From assembly GCA_902535165.1 (NCBI GenBank), contig CACASE010000009.1, forward strand, positions 1 through 63,868: a stretch of 63,868 nt of DNA, in the 5' to 3' direction. Under the pieces are notes generated by a model that worked only from the letters and a program-made list of their open reading frames with translations, had not been told where the DNA came from and did not search any database. Source of the DNA: an uncultured Bacteroidota bacterium (GTDB lineage Bacteria; Bacteroidota; Bacteroidia; Flavobacteriales; Flavobacteriaceae). This document shows positions 9,063 through 18,438 of the stretch, in pieces. The first letter of the stretch is position 1. Each line of letters begins with the position of its first letter. The position numbers were made by a program, and so were the translations under genes.

Positions 9063-10637
9063 TTAAATATCAAAAATAATCTTAAAACTAGATCCCGCTC
9101 CTAATTCACTGTCCACAGAAATTGTACCATTGTGCAAATCAATTATTTTTTTTACAAAAGATAAACCAAGACCATGCCCCTTAACATTATGAATATTTCC
9201 TTGTGGGATTCTATAAAACTTATCAAATATTTTTGATTTAACTTTATTTGACATGCCCATTCCCTTATCACTCAAAACAATTTCTAATTTTTTGTTATAA
9301 TTTCTTGTTTTGATTGTGATTTCTGGATTGTTAGTAGAATATTTGATTGAGTTTTCTAAAAGATTCACAAAAACTTTAGTGATATCTTCAAAAGACAGTT
9401 TTATTATAGAATTTTCAGCCTTAAAATCAAGATTAATTTTTCCATTATTTGTGTTTAACAATAGTGAAATTCTTTTATTAGCTTCATAAATAACTGAGTG
9501 AATATCAATATCATTTTTAATTAATGATATTTTACTACTGTCTAATTGTGAAATTTTTAAAACATTCTCAACCTGCTTGTTCATTCTCTTATTTTCTTCA
9601 TCAATTACACTTAAATATCTGCTTTTCATTTTTTTATCTGATCTAATATCATCAGTCTTAATAGCATTTAATGCGAGATCAATTGTTGCTATGGGAGTTT
9701 TAAACTCATGAGTCATGTTATTAATAAAATCTGTTTTCATCTCAGAAATATTTTTCTGCTTTATTGAATTTAAAACAGTAAAATAAAAAGATAAAATTAT
9801 TACCAATGTGAACAAAACTGATAGTATAATCAAATAAGAAATTGATGATCTTAAATAATTTTTTCTATCGGGAAACCCAACTACTAATGAATATTCACTA
9901 ATTCCGTCCTTATCATCAAATAAAGGCATATTATATTTTTCTAAACCTTCCAAATTAGTATATCTGTCAGAGCCAACCTTTGTAGCTAAATTTCCATTAA
10001 AAACTCTGTAATCAAAATCTAAATCTAAATCACGCTCACCAAATTCTTTTTGCAGTAATAATTCAATTTCTACATTATTAACTCTTTTGTGTATTGGCTT
10101 TAAATTTGCTAACTCACTAAAAATTGATGAGTACTTTGCTTGATCCATCAAAGTCATTTTTTCCACTCTTTGTAATCTTTCGATTGAGCTCATATTTTGA
10201 ATTTCTCTATCGAAAGCATCATCAATAATTGTTGTATTTTTTATTTTTGTATAGTCTAAGATTGAAGTAGAATCCTTACTTACTGGATCAATTAAGCTAG
10301 ATGTTATATTATAATCTTCTTCTAAAATTCCCTGTGAATAAACATATGTCTTATTAGTATTTTGATTTCTATCTACATATTGAAATACTGAGGTTAACTG
10401 GGCCTCTTTAGGATTTCCAATACTATCAATTAATTTTTGATACACGGCAAGATAATCACTCATTTCTCTTGTCTTTATATCATCAACTACTGTCTTTAGT
10501 GCCTGGTTAACATTAAGTGAAAATTGTCTCTCTTTAGTATCAATTGTTGTTTTAATCCAAAAACTTTGTACTAGAATTATGCCTATTAGTGAGATCGACA
10601 TTAATAAAATTAATAATGAAAAACTAATTTTTTTCAT
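9063..10637 (-). CDS. Sensor histidine kinase (RprX-like)
   Basis: Membrane-bound sensor kinase of 524 residues. It has one TM segment near residues 5-27, a large periplasmic sensor region (about 30-260) with no recognised domain, and a second TM segment near 265-290. A HisKA domain follows with His310 in NMTHEFKTP, then the HATPase domain with N box LLENSIKYS, G1 DKGMGMS and G2 GHGLGLSFV. All kinase motifs are intact. The start overlaps the end of coaE by 14 nt. Its co-transcription with fabI, bamD and porD genes fits an envelope-sensing role, which is inference. Confidence 0.92.
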   Translation of the reverse strand: MKKISFSLLILLMSISLIGIILVQSFWIKTTIDTKERQFSLNVNQALKTVVDDIKTREMSDYLAVYQKLIDSIGNPKEAQLTSVFQYVDRNQNTNKTYVYSQGILEEDYNITSSLIDPVSKDSTSILDYTKIKNTTIIDDAFDREIQNMSSIERLQRVEKMTLMDQAKYSSIFSELANLKPIHKRVNNVEIELLLQKEFGERDLDLDFDYRVFNGNLATKVGSDRYTNLEGLEKYNMPLFDDKDGISEYSLVVGFPDRKNYLRSSISYLIILSVLFTLVIILSFYFTVLNSIKQKNISEMKTDFINNMTHEFKTPIATIDLALNAIKTDDIRSDKKMKSRYLSVIDEENKRMNKQVENVLKISQLDSSKISLIKNDIDIHSVIYEANKRISLLLNTNNGKINLDFKAENSIIKLSFEDITKVFVNLLENSIKYSTNNPEITIKTRNYNKKLEIVLSDKGMGMSNKVKSKIFDKFYRIPQGNIHNVKGHGLGLSFVKKIIDLHNGTISVDSELGAGSSFKIIFDI

Positions 10638-11220
10638 ATCTAGTTATTAAATCAATAATTAACCTTTTTACAATCTTTTCAGTTTCTAATTTATCAATAT
10701 TATCAATTACAAAATCTGCTAAATCCATTTTTTTTGAATCACTCCATTGAGAATTTATTCTTTTTAAGACATCTTCTTTACTTATTTTGTCTCTGTTCAT
10801 AACCCTATATATTCTGTCTTTAACAGGTGCTTTCACTAATATGTTATAATCATTTTGCAAATAGATTCCTGTTTCAAATAAAATTGCTGACTCAATTATA
10901 ATTAGTTTGTTTAGGTTATTGTATTTAAATTTTTTAAGTTCCTCTAGTACCTTCGGATGTACTATTTTATTTAGTTCATCTAACTTCTTTTTACTATTAA
11001 AAATAACATCCGAAATATATTTTGTTTGAATCAATCCATCCACATAAGATTTTTTACCTATTTTCTCTTTAACCATACCAATAACATCAGTATTATGCTC
11101 CATAATCTGCTTAGCACATAAATCTGAATCAAAGATTACAAAGACATTATTTGAGTTAAATATTTTTGAAATAAATGTTTTTCCAGAACCTATTCCACCA
11201 GTTAAACCAATTATAGACAT
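10624..11220 (-). CDS. coaE: Dephospho-CoA kinase
   Basis: Last step of coenzyme A synthesis: phosphorylates the 3'-hydroxyl of dephospho-CoA. The P-loop GGIGSGKT sits at residues 8-15 when the ATG at 11220 is used, giving 198 residues and the family-standard beginning MSIIGLTGG. An upstream in-frame start at 11262 would add 14 residues of low conservation and overlap fabI, so it is not preferred. The gap to fabI is then 13 nt. The 3' end overlaps the start of the histidine kinase by 14 nt. Confidence 0.93.
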   Translation of the reverse strand: MSIIGLTGGIGSGKTFISKIFNSNNVFVIFDSDLCAKQIMEHNTDVIGMVKEKIGKKSYVDGLIQTKYISDVIFNSKKKLDELNKIVHPKVLEELKKFKYNNLNKLIIIESAILFETGIYLQNDYNILVKAPVKDRIYRVMNRDKISKEDVLKRINSQWSDSKKMDLADFVIDNIDKLETEKIVKRLIIDLITRYEKN

Positions 11221-11233
11221 TAAAAGGAAAGGT

Positions 11234-12052
11234 TTAATTATTTTTTGAAACGATGTCAACAATTTCTTGACTTACCCCAACATTACTGAAACCACCATCG
11301 TGATACAAATTCTGAAGTGTAACTTTTTTTGTAAGATCAGAGAATAGTGTAACAGTATAATCTGCGCATTCATCTGCATTTGCATTTCCAAGAGGTGACA
11401 TTTTTTCAGCATATGTGATAAATCCATCAAATCCTTTAACACCTTTTCCTGCTGTAGTAGGAGTTGGAGATTGACTGATTGTATTTACCCTGACTTTTTT
11501 TTCTTTACCAAAAAAATATCCAAAACTTCTAGCTACTGACTCCAAATAAGCCTTATTATCAGCCATATCATTGTAATTAGGAAAAACTCTTTGAGCTGCA
11601 ACGTAGGATAGAGCAACAATACTTCCCCATTTATTCATAGCGTCTTTGTTATATAATACTTGAAGTAACTTGTGAAATGAAACAGCGGATACATCCCAGC
11701 CTTTAGTTAACCAATCATGATTCAAATCAGTGTAAACTTTGCCTTTTCTTACATTAACTGACATCCCAATTGAATGTAAAACAAAATCAATCTTACCATT
11801 AAAGTGTTCGATTGATTTCTCAATTAAATTTTCTAAATCTTCTTTATTTGTTGCATCAGCAGGAATTACTGGTGAGTTAGTTTTTTCAGCTAATTCATTC
11901 AATTTACCCATTCTTAGAGCAACTGGAGCATTTGTCAAAACAAATTTTCCTCCCTGAGACATAATTTTCTCAGCTGTTTTCCATGCAATTGAATTCTCAT
12001 CTAAGGCTCCGAAAATAATTCCGTTTTTATTTTTTAAAAGATTATTACTCAT
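11234..12052 (-). CDS. fabI: Enoyl-[acyl-carrier-protein] reductase [NADH] FabI
   Basis: Reduces the enoyl-ACP double bond in type II fatty acid synthesis. The 272-residue protein is an SDR-fold enzyme with the FabI form of the active site, Tyr160-x6-Lys167, in PNYNDMADNK. The N-terminal cofactor loop (GIIFGALDENSIAW) and substrate-loop SQSPTPTTAGKG are also present. The spacing matches E. coli FabI (Y156/K163). ATG start at 12052, 17 nt after recN. Confidence 0.95.
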   Translation of the reverse strand: MSNNLLKNKNGIIFGALDENSIAWKTAEKIMSQGGKFVLTNAPVALRMGKLNELAEKTNSPVIPADATNKEDLENLIEKSIEHFNGKIDFVLHSIGMSVNVRKGKVYTDLNHDWLTKGWDVSAVSFHKLLQVLYNKDAMNKWGSIVALSYVAAQRVFPNYNDMADNKAYLESVARSFGYFFGKEKKVRVNTISQSPTPTTAGKGVKGFDGFITYAEKMSPLGNANADECADYTVTLFSDLTKKVTLQNLYHDGGFSNVGVSQEIVDIVSKNN

Positions 12053-12069
12053 TTTTATTAAAGATAGTG

Positions 12070-13716
12070 TTATTTAAGCAACTCAGAAGCTTGATTAATG
12101 GCAGATTCTGTTACATTTTCACCTGAAATCATTAATGCAATTTCATCAACTCTTTCTGAATTATCTAATTTATTGATATTTGTGACAACTTTATTGTTAA
12201 TGTTTGATTTATATACTTTGTAATGATGATCCGCTTTGGATGCAACCTGAGCAAGGTGAGTAATTGAAATAATTTGAATTTTCTTCCCCATAATCTTCAT
12301 AATTCTACCAATTGCATTTGCTATTTCACCAGATGTTCCTGAATCAATCTCATCAAAAACCAAAGTTGGTAAATTTACTTTCTTTGCAAGAATAGATTTT
12401 AATGCAAATAAAATTCTTGATTTTTCACCGCCTGAGGCTATTTTAGATAAAGTAAATACTTTAGAATTATTAGCTGAAAATAAAACCTCAAGATTATTAT
12501 TGCCATTTTCGTTAAAATCAACACATTCACTTAAATTAAAAATAATTTTGGCATTCTTCAGTGCAAGCTTTTCGAATGCAACCAATATTTCTGATTGAAT
12601 CCTCTTGCTAGATGCTATCCTATTGTTGCTAATAGTCTTTGACAATTGAAGCATTTTAATTTTTAAATCATTTAATTTTTTATTTAATTTTTCTATTTTT
12701 TTATCAAATTTTGATGAATCATCTATAAAATCTTTTAATTTATTTTTTTTATCAATTAGCTCTTTAACAGAGCTTAAACCATATTTTTTTTCTAAATCAT
12801 TTATTTTATACAATCTAGTTTGAATTTTTTCAAAATTTTCCTGATCAAATGACAAATCATTCATATAATTAGAAATTGAAGTAAATAAATCTTCTAATTC
12901 TATATTAATATTATTAAATCTTTTTGCAAAACTTTCGAAATCACTTGAGTAAGAGCCTATTTTATCAACTGTATTGGAAATTTTAGAAATTCTTTCATTT
13001 ATTGTTTCATCTTGAATCAGAGATAAAGAATGAAAATCATCTAAAAGTGATTTTATTTTATCAAAGTTTTTTAAACTATTAAATTTTTCCTCCAATAAAT
13101 TTTTTTCTCCATCCTTAAGACCTAACTGATCAATTTCATTGTATATAAACCTATTATAATCTATATTTTTTAAAAACTCATTTTTTTTGTCTTGAACAAA
13201 ATCTATCTCGTTATTCGTTTTAGTATAATCGGAAAAGTATTTTTTATACTGCTTAGTAATATTAACCTGATCAGCATATGCGTCAAGTAATTCATAATAC
13301 ATATTATTATTAGACAATATATGATTATGATTTTGACTATGAACATTAATTAATTTCTTTGATAATGACTTAATTATATCAAGCTTCACAGGCGAATCAT
13401 TGATAAAAGCTCTTGATTTACCATTAAGCAAAATTTCTCTTCGAAGTATTGTATGATCATCAAAATCTAAATCATGAAAATTAAAAAAATCAACCAAAGA
13501 TTCTGAAATCAAAAACTCTCCTTCAACTATGCATTTTTCATTTTTAGGTCCAACTATTTGATGATCAACTCTTGCACCTGAAATTAAATTTAGTGCTTCC
13601 AAAATTATTGATTTACCTGCACCAGTCTCACCTGTAATTGAGGAAAACCCTTCCTTAAAATTAACATCTAGCTTCTCAATGAGTATATAATTTTTTATAG
13701 ATAATTTTAATATCAA
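12070..13716 (-). CDS. recN: DNA repair protein RecN
   Basis: SMC-like ATPase acting at double-strand breaks. The 548-residue protein has Walker A GETGAGKS at 29-36, a long central coiled coil rich in Lys, Asp and Asn (about 150-370), the ABC signature SGGEKSR, Walker B LVFDEID and the H-loop ITHLAQVA. Length is close to the 553 residues of E. coli RecN. The start is TTG at 13716-13714; the upstream in-frame stop TAA at 13725-13723 leaves no ATG option, and the result (ILKLSIKNYILI) begins exactly where the family does. Confidence 0.95.
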   Translation of the reverse strand: MILKLSIKNYILIEKLDVNFKEGFSSITGETGAGKSIILEALNLISGARVDHQIVGPKNEKCIVEGEFLISESLVDFFNFHDLDFDDHTILRREILLNGKSRAFINDSPVKLDIIKSLSKKLINVHSQNHNHILSNNNMYYELLDAYADQVNITKQYKKYFSDYTKTNNEIDFVQDKKNEFLKNIDYNRFIYNEIDQLGLKDGEKNLLEEKFNSLKNFDKIKSLLDDFHSLSLIQDETINERISKISNTVDKIGSYSSDFESFAKRFNNINIELEDLFTSISNYMNDLSFDQENFEKIQTRLYKINDLEKKYGLSSVKELIDKKNKLKDFIDDSSKFDKKIEKLNKKLNDLKIKMLQLSKTISNNRIASSKRIQSEILVAFEKLALKNAKIIFNLSECVDFNENGNNNLEVLFSANNSKVFTLSKIASGGEKSRILFALKSILAKKVNLPTLVFDEIDSGTSGEIANAIGRIMKIMGKKIQIISITHLAQVASKADHHYKVYKSNINNKVVTNINKLDNSERVDEIALMISGENVTESAINQASELLK

Positions 13717-13726
13717 ACTATTTTAT

Positions 13727-14638
13727 TTAAAGTTTAGACCAATTATTTGAATAAAATGGAGCAATACTTTTGAGTAGATTTTTAATCTCCTCAATTTCCG
13801 TTTTATTTTGATGATTTAAAAATAAGTTAAAAATTTCGTCATTTTTTGATTGAAAAAATATTTGTTGTAAAAGTGAATTAGGTCTGAATCTATTAATTTT
13901 TTCAAAATTTAATAGGGCGTCAATAATATTTGTCTTTGCTTTAATGTTATCGCTGACTAATAAATCTAAACCATTTAAATGGTAATTATAATTTACTTCT
14001 TTGATTGATTGATAGTTAGTTGAAGTTAAATTATCAATTAACCAAAATTTATTTATTCTTCCACCATTATGTGATGGAGACCACATTTGAGAGTTAGAAA
14101 AACTTGAACTGTAGTCCAAAATCTTTTTGGCCAGGTTATATTGATTTATTCCTGCATTTTTAGAAAATGTATCCTTATCATAACCAATAATAATTAATGA
14201 GTAGAATGCCAATAATGAAGATAGATCTGATTCATACCTTGTTTCTGAAAAAATAATAGATTGATTTATATTATAGTTAAAATTCACTCCATTATCTTTA
14301 AATAAAAAATTTTTGGTGTTGTAATTTGAATTATGAACAGGCCTAAAAGAATTAATTTCAATATTTGCCCTAAAAGAACTATCAGAATAGTCTATAATTG
14401 TTAATAAAAATGAACAATTAATTTTTTCAAACTCCAAATAAGAGTCATTTGTCCATTTATTTTCATTCAAAAATACATTAATGTTTTTTTCAAGTTCATT
14501 AAAAACACTAGATTCAGTCTGATTTACTAAGCTATAATTTACAGTTACTTTACAATTTAATTCTTGAGAAAAATTTAAATGAGAAAGCAGTATAGCACTA
14601 AAGATTAAATACTTCCAATAAAATATCTTTTGCAACAT
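13727..14638 (-). CDS. porD: PorD / DUF4835 family protein
   Basis: Exported protein of 303 residues with an N-terminal signal peptide (about 1-25, ending HLNFSQ). It matches the DUF4835 family by its N-terminal block ELNCKVTVNYS, its NGGRINKFW block near residue 200, and its position between coaBC and recN, a conserved Bacteroidota arrangement. Current annotation names this family PorD of the type IX secretion system; the exact role is poorly defined. Its ATG lies 41 nt inside the end of coaBC, so the two are translationally linked. Confidence 0.8.
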   Translation of the reverse strand: MLQKIFYWKYLIFSAILLSHLNFSQELNCKVTVNYSLVNQTESSVFNELEKNINVFLNENKWTNDSYLEFEKINCSFLLTIIDYSDSSFRANIEINSFRPVHNSNYNTKNFLFKDNGVNFNYNINQSIIFSETRYESDLSSLLAFYSLIIIGYDKDTFSKNAGINQYNLAKKILDYSSSFSNSQMWSPSHNGGRINKFWLIDNLTSTNYQSIKEVNYNYHLNGLDLLVSDNIKAKTNIIDALLNFEKINRFRPNSLLQQIFFQSKNDEIFNLFLNHQNKTEIEEIKNLLKSIAPFYSNNWSKL

Positions 14639-15803
14639 CTTTTTTTGTTTTAACAGTAAAATCTTTTAAATAACTTGAAGTTATAAAACTTATTTTATTT
14701 GTTGGCAAATTAAATCCAGCTCCTTCATCATTTAGAGAGTTTAATATTATAGCATCTAAATTCTTGTTTTTCAACTTTTTTGTTGCATTTTTTAATTCAT
14801 CTTCTGTTTCAAGCGAAAATCCAATTACCTTCTGTCCTTTTGTTTTTTTGGATGCAAGAGATTTTAAAATATCTTTATTTTTTATAAGCTGTACGGATAT
14901 TTTTTCTGATTTATCCTTTTTGATTTTATTATGATTTTTTTTGGAAGGTTTATAATCAGATACTGCAGCTGACATTATAAAAACATCTATATCATTAAAA
15001 ACTTTTGAGCACTCATCAAACATTTCATCAGCTGAAACGATTCTTTTTAATATTATATTCTCATCATTTATTTGTTCATTCGATGGCCCAGAAATTAAAT
15101 GAACTTTTGCCCCTAACCTTGAAGCTTCCTTAGCAAGTTCGTATCCCATTTTACCACTTGAAAAATTACCAATGAATCTGACTGGATCAATCATTTCGAA
15201 TGTTGGACCTGCAGTTATTAGAAAACTTTTATTTTTAAATATTAATTTTTTTTTAATATGGTTTTTTAAAATATCAAGTATTAACTCAGGTTCCTCCACT
15301 CTACCCTCTCCTGACATTCCACTTGCAAGCGAACCAATTCCAGGTTTAATTAATATATCACCATTTTTAACAAGAGTTTCAATATTTTTTTTATTGGCTG
15401 GTGATTTATACATATCTAAATCCATGGCTGGAGCAAAAAATACTTCACATTTTATAGACATATAAGTGGCAATAAGTAAGTTATCAGCATTTCCAGAAAC
15501 CATTTTTGAAATTGTTGATGAGGTTGCTGGAACAATCAACAAAAAATCAGCCCACTCCGCTAAATCTATATGATTATTCCAATTCTTAGAGTCACCCTCT
15601 TCCTCAAAAAAATTTGTTAACACAGGTCTTTCAGATAATGAAGAAAAAGTTAGGCTTGTAACAAAGTCGTGAGCAGATTTAGTAAAAATAACCTGCACAT
15701 CAGCACCACTCTTCTTTAATAATCTAAGTAATGTTATTGATTTATAAGCTGCAATACCACCAGTTACACCAAGCAGGATATTTTTATCCTTTAGAATGGA
15801 CAT
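14598..15803 (-). CDS. coaBC: Bifunctional phosphopantothenoylcysteine decarboxylase / phosphopantothenate-cysteine ligase
   Basis: Two steps of coenzyme A synthesis in one polypeptide. The N-terminal CoaC flavoprotein domain (about 1-180) starts ILLGVTGGIAAYK and carries the catalytic-His context NNHIDLAEWAD and a PASANT-like PATSSTISKM. The C-terminal CoaB ligase domain (about 185-400) has the ITAGPTFEMIDPVRFI dinucleotide loop, NFSSGKMG and KIKKDK. The 401-residue length is standard. It begins 5 nt after rpoZ. Confidence 0.96.
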   Translation of the reverse strand: MSILKDKNILLGVTGGIAAYKSITLLRLLKKSGADVQVIFTKSAHDFVTSLTFSSLSERPVLTNFFEEEGDSKNWNNHIDLAEWADFLLIVPATSSTISKMVSGNADNLLIATYMSIKCEVFFAPAMDLDMYKSPANKKNIETLVKNGDILIKPGIGSLASGMSGEGRVEEPELILDILKNHIKKKLIFKNKSFLITAGPTFEMIDPVRFIGNFSSGKMGYELAKEASRLGAKVHLISGPSNEQINDENIILKRIVSADEMFDECSKVFNDIDVFIMSAAVSDYKPSKKNHNKIKKDKSEKISVQLIKNKDILKSLASKKTKGQKVIGFSLETEDELKNATKKLKNKNLDAIILNSLNDEGAGFNLPTNKISFITSSYLKDFTVKTKKDVAKDILLEVFNL

Positions 15804-15808
15804 ATGAA

Positions 15809-16132
15809 CTAGTTTTCTTGTTCCGGTTTTCTGTGATAAATTTTTTCAGTTAGCCAATTATCAATTGCAATTGCATGAGCTTTTGGTAACTTCTCATAAA
15901 ACTTAGAAACTTCAATCTGCTCTTTGTTCTCAAAAATCTCCTCTAAATTTTCACTTGGAGTTGCGAACTCTTCTAACTTATTGATTAATTCTTTCTTAAT
16001 ATCCTCATTAATTTGTACTGTTCTTTTAGATATAATTGAGATAGCTTTGTAGATATTATCAGATTGTGAGTCAATTTTTTCTCTATCGTATGTTACAGTT
16101 GAGGTTGGAGCATTAATTTTTTTAAAATCCAT
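15809..16132 (-). CDS. rpoZ: DNA-directed RNA polymerase omega subunit (RpoZ/Rpb6-type)
   Basis: Small accessory subunit that helps assemble RNA polymerase. The 107-residue protein is of the Bacteroidota form, with the core NIYKAISIISKRTVQIN (about 26-42) corresponding to the Rpb6/omega fold, followed by a lineage-specific acidic tail. Its place between bamD and coaBC is the standard arrangement in this phylum and supports the call more strongly than sequence alone. Gaps are 3 nt to bamD and 5 nt to coaBC. Confidence 0.88.
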   Translation of the reverse strand: MDFKKINAPTSTVTYDREKIDSQSDNIYKAISIISKRTVQINEDIKKELINKLEEFATPSENLEEIFENKEQIEVSKFYEKLPKAHAIAIDNWLTEKIYHRKPEQEN

Positions 16133-16135
16133 AGT

Positions 16136-16948
16136 TTATGATTTATCGCCAGCAAATATAGCAATTTCTTTCTCTATGTCTGACATCTTCTTTTTCGATT
16201 CATTAAAAAACTTAGTATCTGGATAATCATTAATTAACTCATCATAGACTTTTACAGCATTATTAAGTCTTTCTAAGCGCTTTGCAGGAATACTGTTAAT
16301 AGCAAGTTGATAAGATGAATCAAACAAATAAAAAAGGGCATCTTCTCTGTATGACGTTCCTGGGTAATCAGAAATAAAACTATTTAGGACTTTAATAGCA
16401 GAAGTATAATCTCTAATTGTATTATACTGTTTAGCAATTTCGAATGCTTTGTATTCTAATTTAGTATTGAGTTCTTGAATTAAATCATTCGCTTCTGCTA
16501 ACTTTTCAGAAAAGGGGTAAAAGTTAATAAAGTTTTGTAATTTTTCAATGGCAGTACGTGTTTCATCCTGGTCCAAACTATGTCTGGGAGATTGCTTATA
16601 ATAACAATAAGCAGCTAAAAATGCTGCTTCTTCAACTTTTTGACTAATAGGATAAGACTTAACAAAACTTTCAAATTGAAAGGCAGCCAATACATAGTTA
16701 TTCCTATTAAGTAAGCTGTTAGCGTAGAAAAAGGTAATTCTCTCTCCCTGAGGTTTTCCTCTGTACTGAGGCTGTATTTGTTCAAATAAAGTACTAGCTC
16801 TTCTCCACTCTTCATTTTCATAATATTTTTCAGCCATTTCATATTTGACTTTTATATCCTCATTTCTCAATAACTTTTGAAATTCATTACATGAAAAAAA
16901 TAAGATAAAAATTGAAAAGTAAATTAATTTATTAAATATTTTTTTCAT
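16136..16948 (-). CDS. bamD: Outer membrane assembly lipoprotein BamD
   Basis: Lipoprotein component of the BAM complex that inserts beta-barrel proteins in the outer membrane. The signal peptide ends with a lipobox at FFSC, so Cys20 is the lipidated residue. The 270-residue protein is built of five or so tetratricopeptide-like repeats (for example ENEEWRRASTLFEQI near residue 44 and DYTSAIKVLNSFI near 185). The stop of dapA-side sequence abuts directly: dapA ends at 16949 on the same strand, with bamD starting at 16948, so bamD is translated right after dapA. Confidence 0.93.
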   Translation of the reverse strand: MKKIFNKLIYFSIFILFFSCNEFQKLLRNEDIKVKYEMAEKYYENEEWRRASTLFEQIQPQYRGKPQGERITFFYANSLLNRNNYVLAAFQFESFVKSYPISQKVEEAAFLAAYCYYKQSPRHSLDQDETRTAIEKLQNFINFYPFSEKLAEANDLIQELNTKLEYKAFEIAKQYNTIRDYTSAIKVLNSFISDYPGTSYREDALFYLFDSSYQLAINSIPAKRLERLNNAVKVYDELINDYPDTKFFNESKKKMSDIEKEIAIFAGDKS

Positions 16949-17920
16949 TTAAACAATTGTTTTAGAAATAAAATCAGAGATTTTTAATTTTAAATCATTA
17001 GAAATTTCAGTCAAAGGTAGTCTAACTTTATCACTACACAAATTTAAGCACTTAAGTGCAAATTTTATGCCTGCAGGGTTCCCCTCTTCAAAAATTAAAT
17101 TAAAAAAATCATTTAATATGAAATTTGATTTATCAACTTTAGGTAACAATTCAATAATATTAGGTTTATTTTTTTCTTCTTCCCAAAGTAAACTTAAATA
17201 AGAATCACTCATTATTGATGGAAAAGCATTTGCTGCTACAGATATAATTCCATCGGCACCATTTCTAATTGCATCAATCATAGTAAAGTCATCACCTGAA
17301 ATTATAAGAAAATCTCTGTTAATTTTTTTTCTTAATTCTACAACTCTGCTTGGATCACCAGATGCCTCTTTTATCCCAATTATCTTTTTATTATACTCAC
17401 TTAATTTAATAATTGTATTATTCGAAATATCGCACGATGTTCTTCCAGGAACATTATATAAAATTAATGGTAAAGGTGAAATGTCAGAAATTTTTGCAAA
17501 ATGCTGAAATATACCTTCTTGTGATGGTTTATTATAATAAGGACAAACAGACATAATTGCTTCAAATCCAGTAAAATCATAGCGTGAAATCAAGTCACAT
17601 ATGTGTCTAGTATCGTTTGAGCTCATTCCTAATATTAAAGGAAGGCGATCTTTAAATGCATCAATAAATAGTGAATTAACAAGATTTTTTTCTTGATGAT
17701 TTAAAACAGATGATTCACCTGTTGTTCCTTGCACAACTACGTATGAAATACCATTTAAAAAAAGATGATTACTTAACTTATAAATTGCTTCTTTGTCTAT
17801 TTCATCATTTTCAGTAAAAGGTGTAACGACAGCAACACCAATACCAGCAAAAATTGATTGCTTTTTTTCATATATATAAGGGTTGAACTTATAGTTTTTA
17901 TTTGTGATCAAATCACTCAC
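16949..17920 (-). CDS. dapA: 4-hydroxy-tetrahydrodipicolinate synthase
   Basis: Condenses pyruvate and aspartate semialdehyde, the first committed step toward diaminopimelate and lysine. It has the pyruvate-binding QGTTGES loop, the YNVPGRTS block and the Schiff-base Lys in IGIKEASGD. It is 323 residues, about 25-30 longer than typical, because about 24 poorly conserved residues precede IFAGIGVAVVTPF. The start is GTG at 17920-17918, overlapping the upstream TGA as GTGA, and no other start codon was found before the conserved core, so the extension appears genuine. Confidence 0.95.
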   Translation of the reverse strand: MSDLITNKNYKFNPYIYEKKQSIFAGIGVAVVTPFTENDEIDKEAIYKLSNHLFLNGISYVVVQGTTGESSVLNHQEKNLVNSLFIDAFKDRLPLILGMSSNDTRHICDLISRYDFTGFEAIMSVCPYYNKPSQEGIFQHFAKISDISPLPLILYNVPGRTSCDISNNTIIKLSEYNKKIIGIKEASGDPSRVVELRKKINRDFLIISGDDFTMIDAIRNGADGIISVAANAFPSIMSDSYLSLLWEEEKNKPNIIELLPKVDKSNFILNDFFNLIFEEGNPAGIKFALKCLNLCSDKVRLPLTEISNDLKLKISDFISKTIV

Positions 17921-18435
17921 TTTAGGAAATTTAAATATTTTAATAATTGTTCTCTAAACTTTTTAAAATTATTAAAAATGTCATTAAATATAATATCATT
18001 GATATTTTGATTAGAAGCATCAAAACCGATTCTAATTTTTGCATTTGTTTTAGATGATAGAAGTGTTAAAATTTTATTATCTCCAAAGTAATTGATTAAC
18101 ATATCATAATTTTGAGATATGAACTCTTCTGCATCTGCAGAGGTTATTTTTCCATAAAAATTTACAGATTTTTCTGATATTCGCATCTCACAAAACGGAT
18201 CATTATAAATACTATTTGAGAAACTAATGATTTTAAAATCTTTCTCTTTAAGACCAATTTCAAAAGCTAAATCAAGAATATCTGAGTAATCTAAATCCAA
18301 ACTAGTATCAACTATACAACCAATTGTTTTGATAGGTTTTTGCAGTTTTCTGCTAGATGACTTAAGAGCATTTACAGATTCCTGAATTTTTTTTTCAAGA
18401 AATCTTTGTCTGAACTCATTAATAATTTTTTTCAA
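17917..18435 (-). CDS. DUF6913 family protein
   Basis: Conserved protein of 172 residues found in Flavobacteriia next to ligA and dapA; function unknown. It is soluble with no signal peptide. It contains a basic N-terminal helix (about 1-33) and an alpha/beta region with IGCIVDTSLDLDY, VNFYGKITSADAEEF and IRIGFDASN. The start is TTG at 18435-18433, in the same frame as ligA and separated from the ligA stop by a single AAA codon. The GTGA overlap with dapA suggests coupled translation. Confidence 0.75.
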   Translation of the reverse strand: MKKIINEFRQRFLEKKIQESVNALKSSSRKLQKPIKTIGCIVDTSLDLDYSDILDLAFEIGLKEKDFKIISFSNSIYNDPFCEMRISEKSVNFYGKITSADAEEFISQNYDMLINYFGDNKILTLLSSKTNAKIRIGFDASNQNINDIIFNDIFNNFKKFREQLLKYLNFLK

Positions 18436-18438
18436 TTT

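Noticed and set aside
11221-11262. Upstream extension of coaE
   Set aside because: It would overlap fabI and adds residues before the conserved MSIIGLTGG start.
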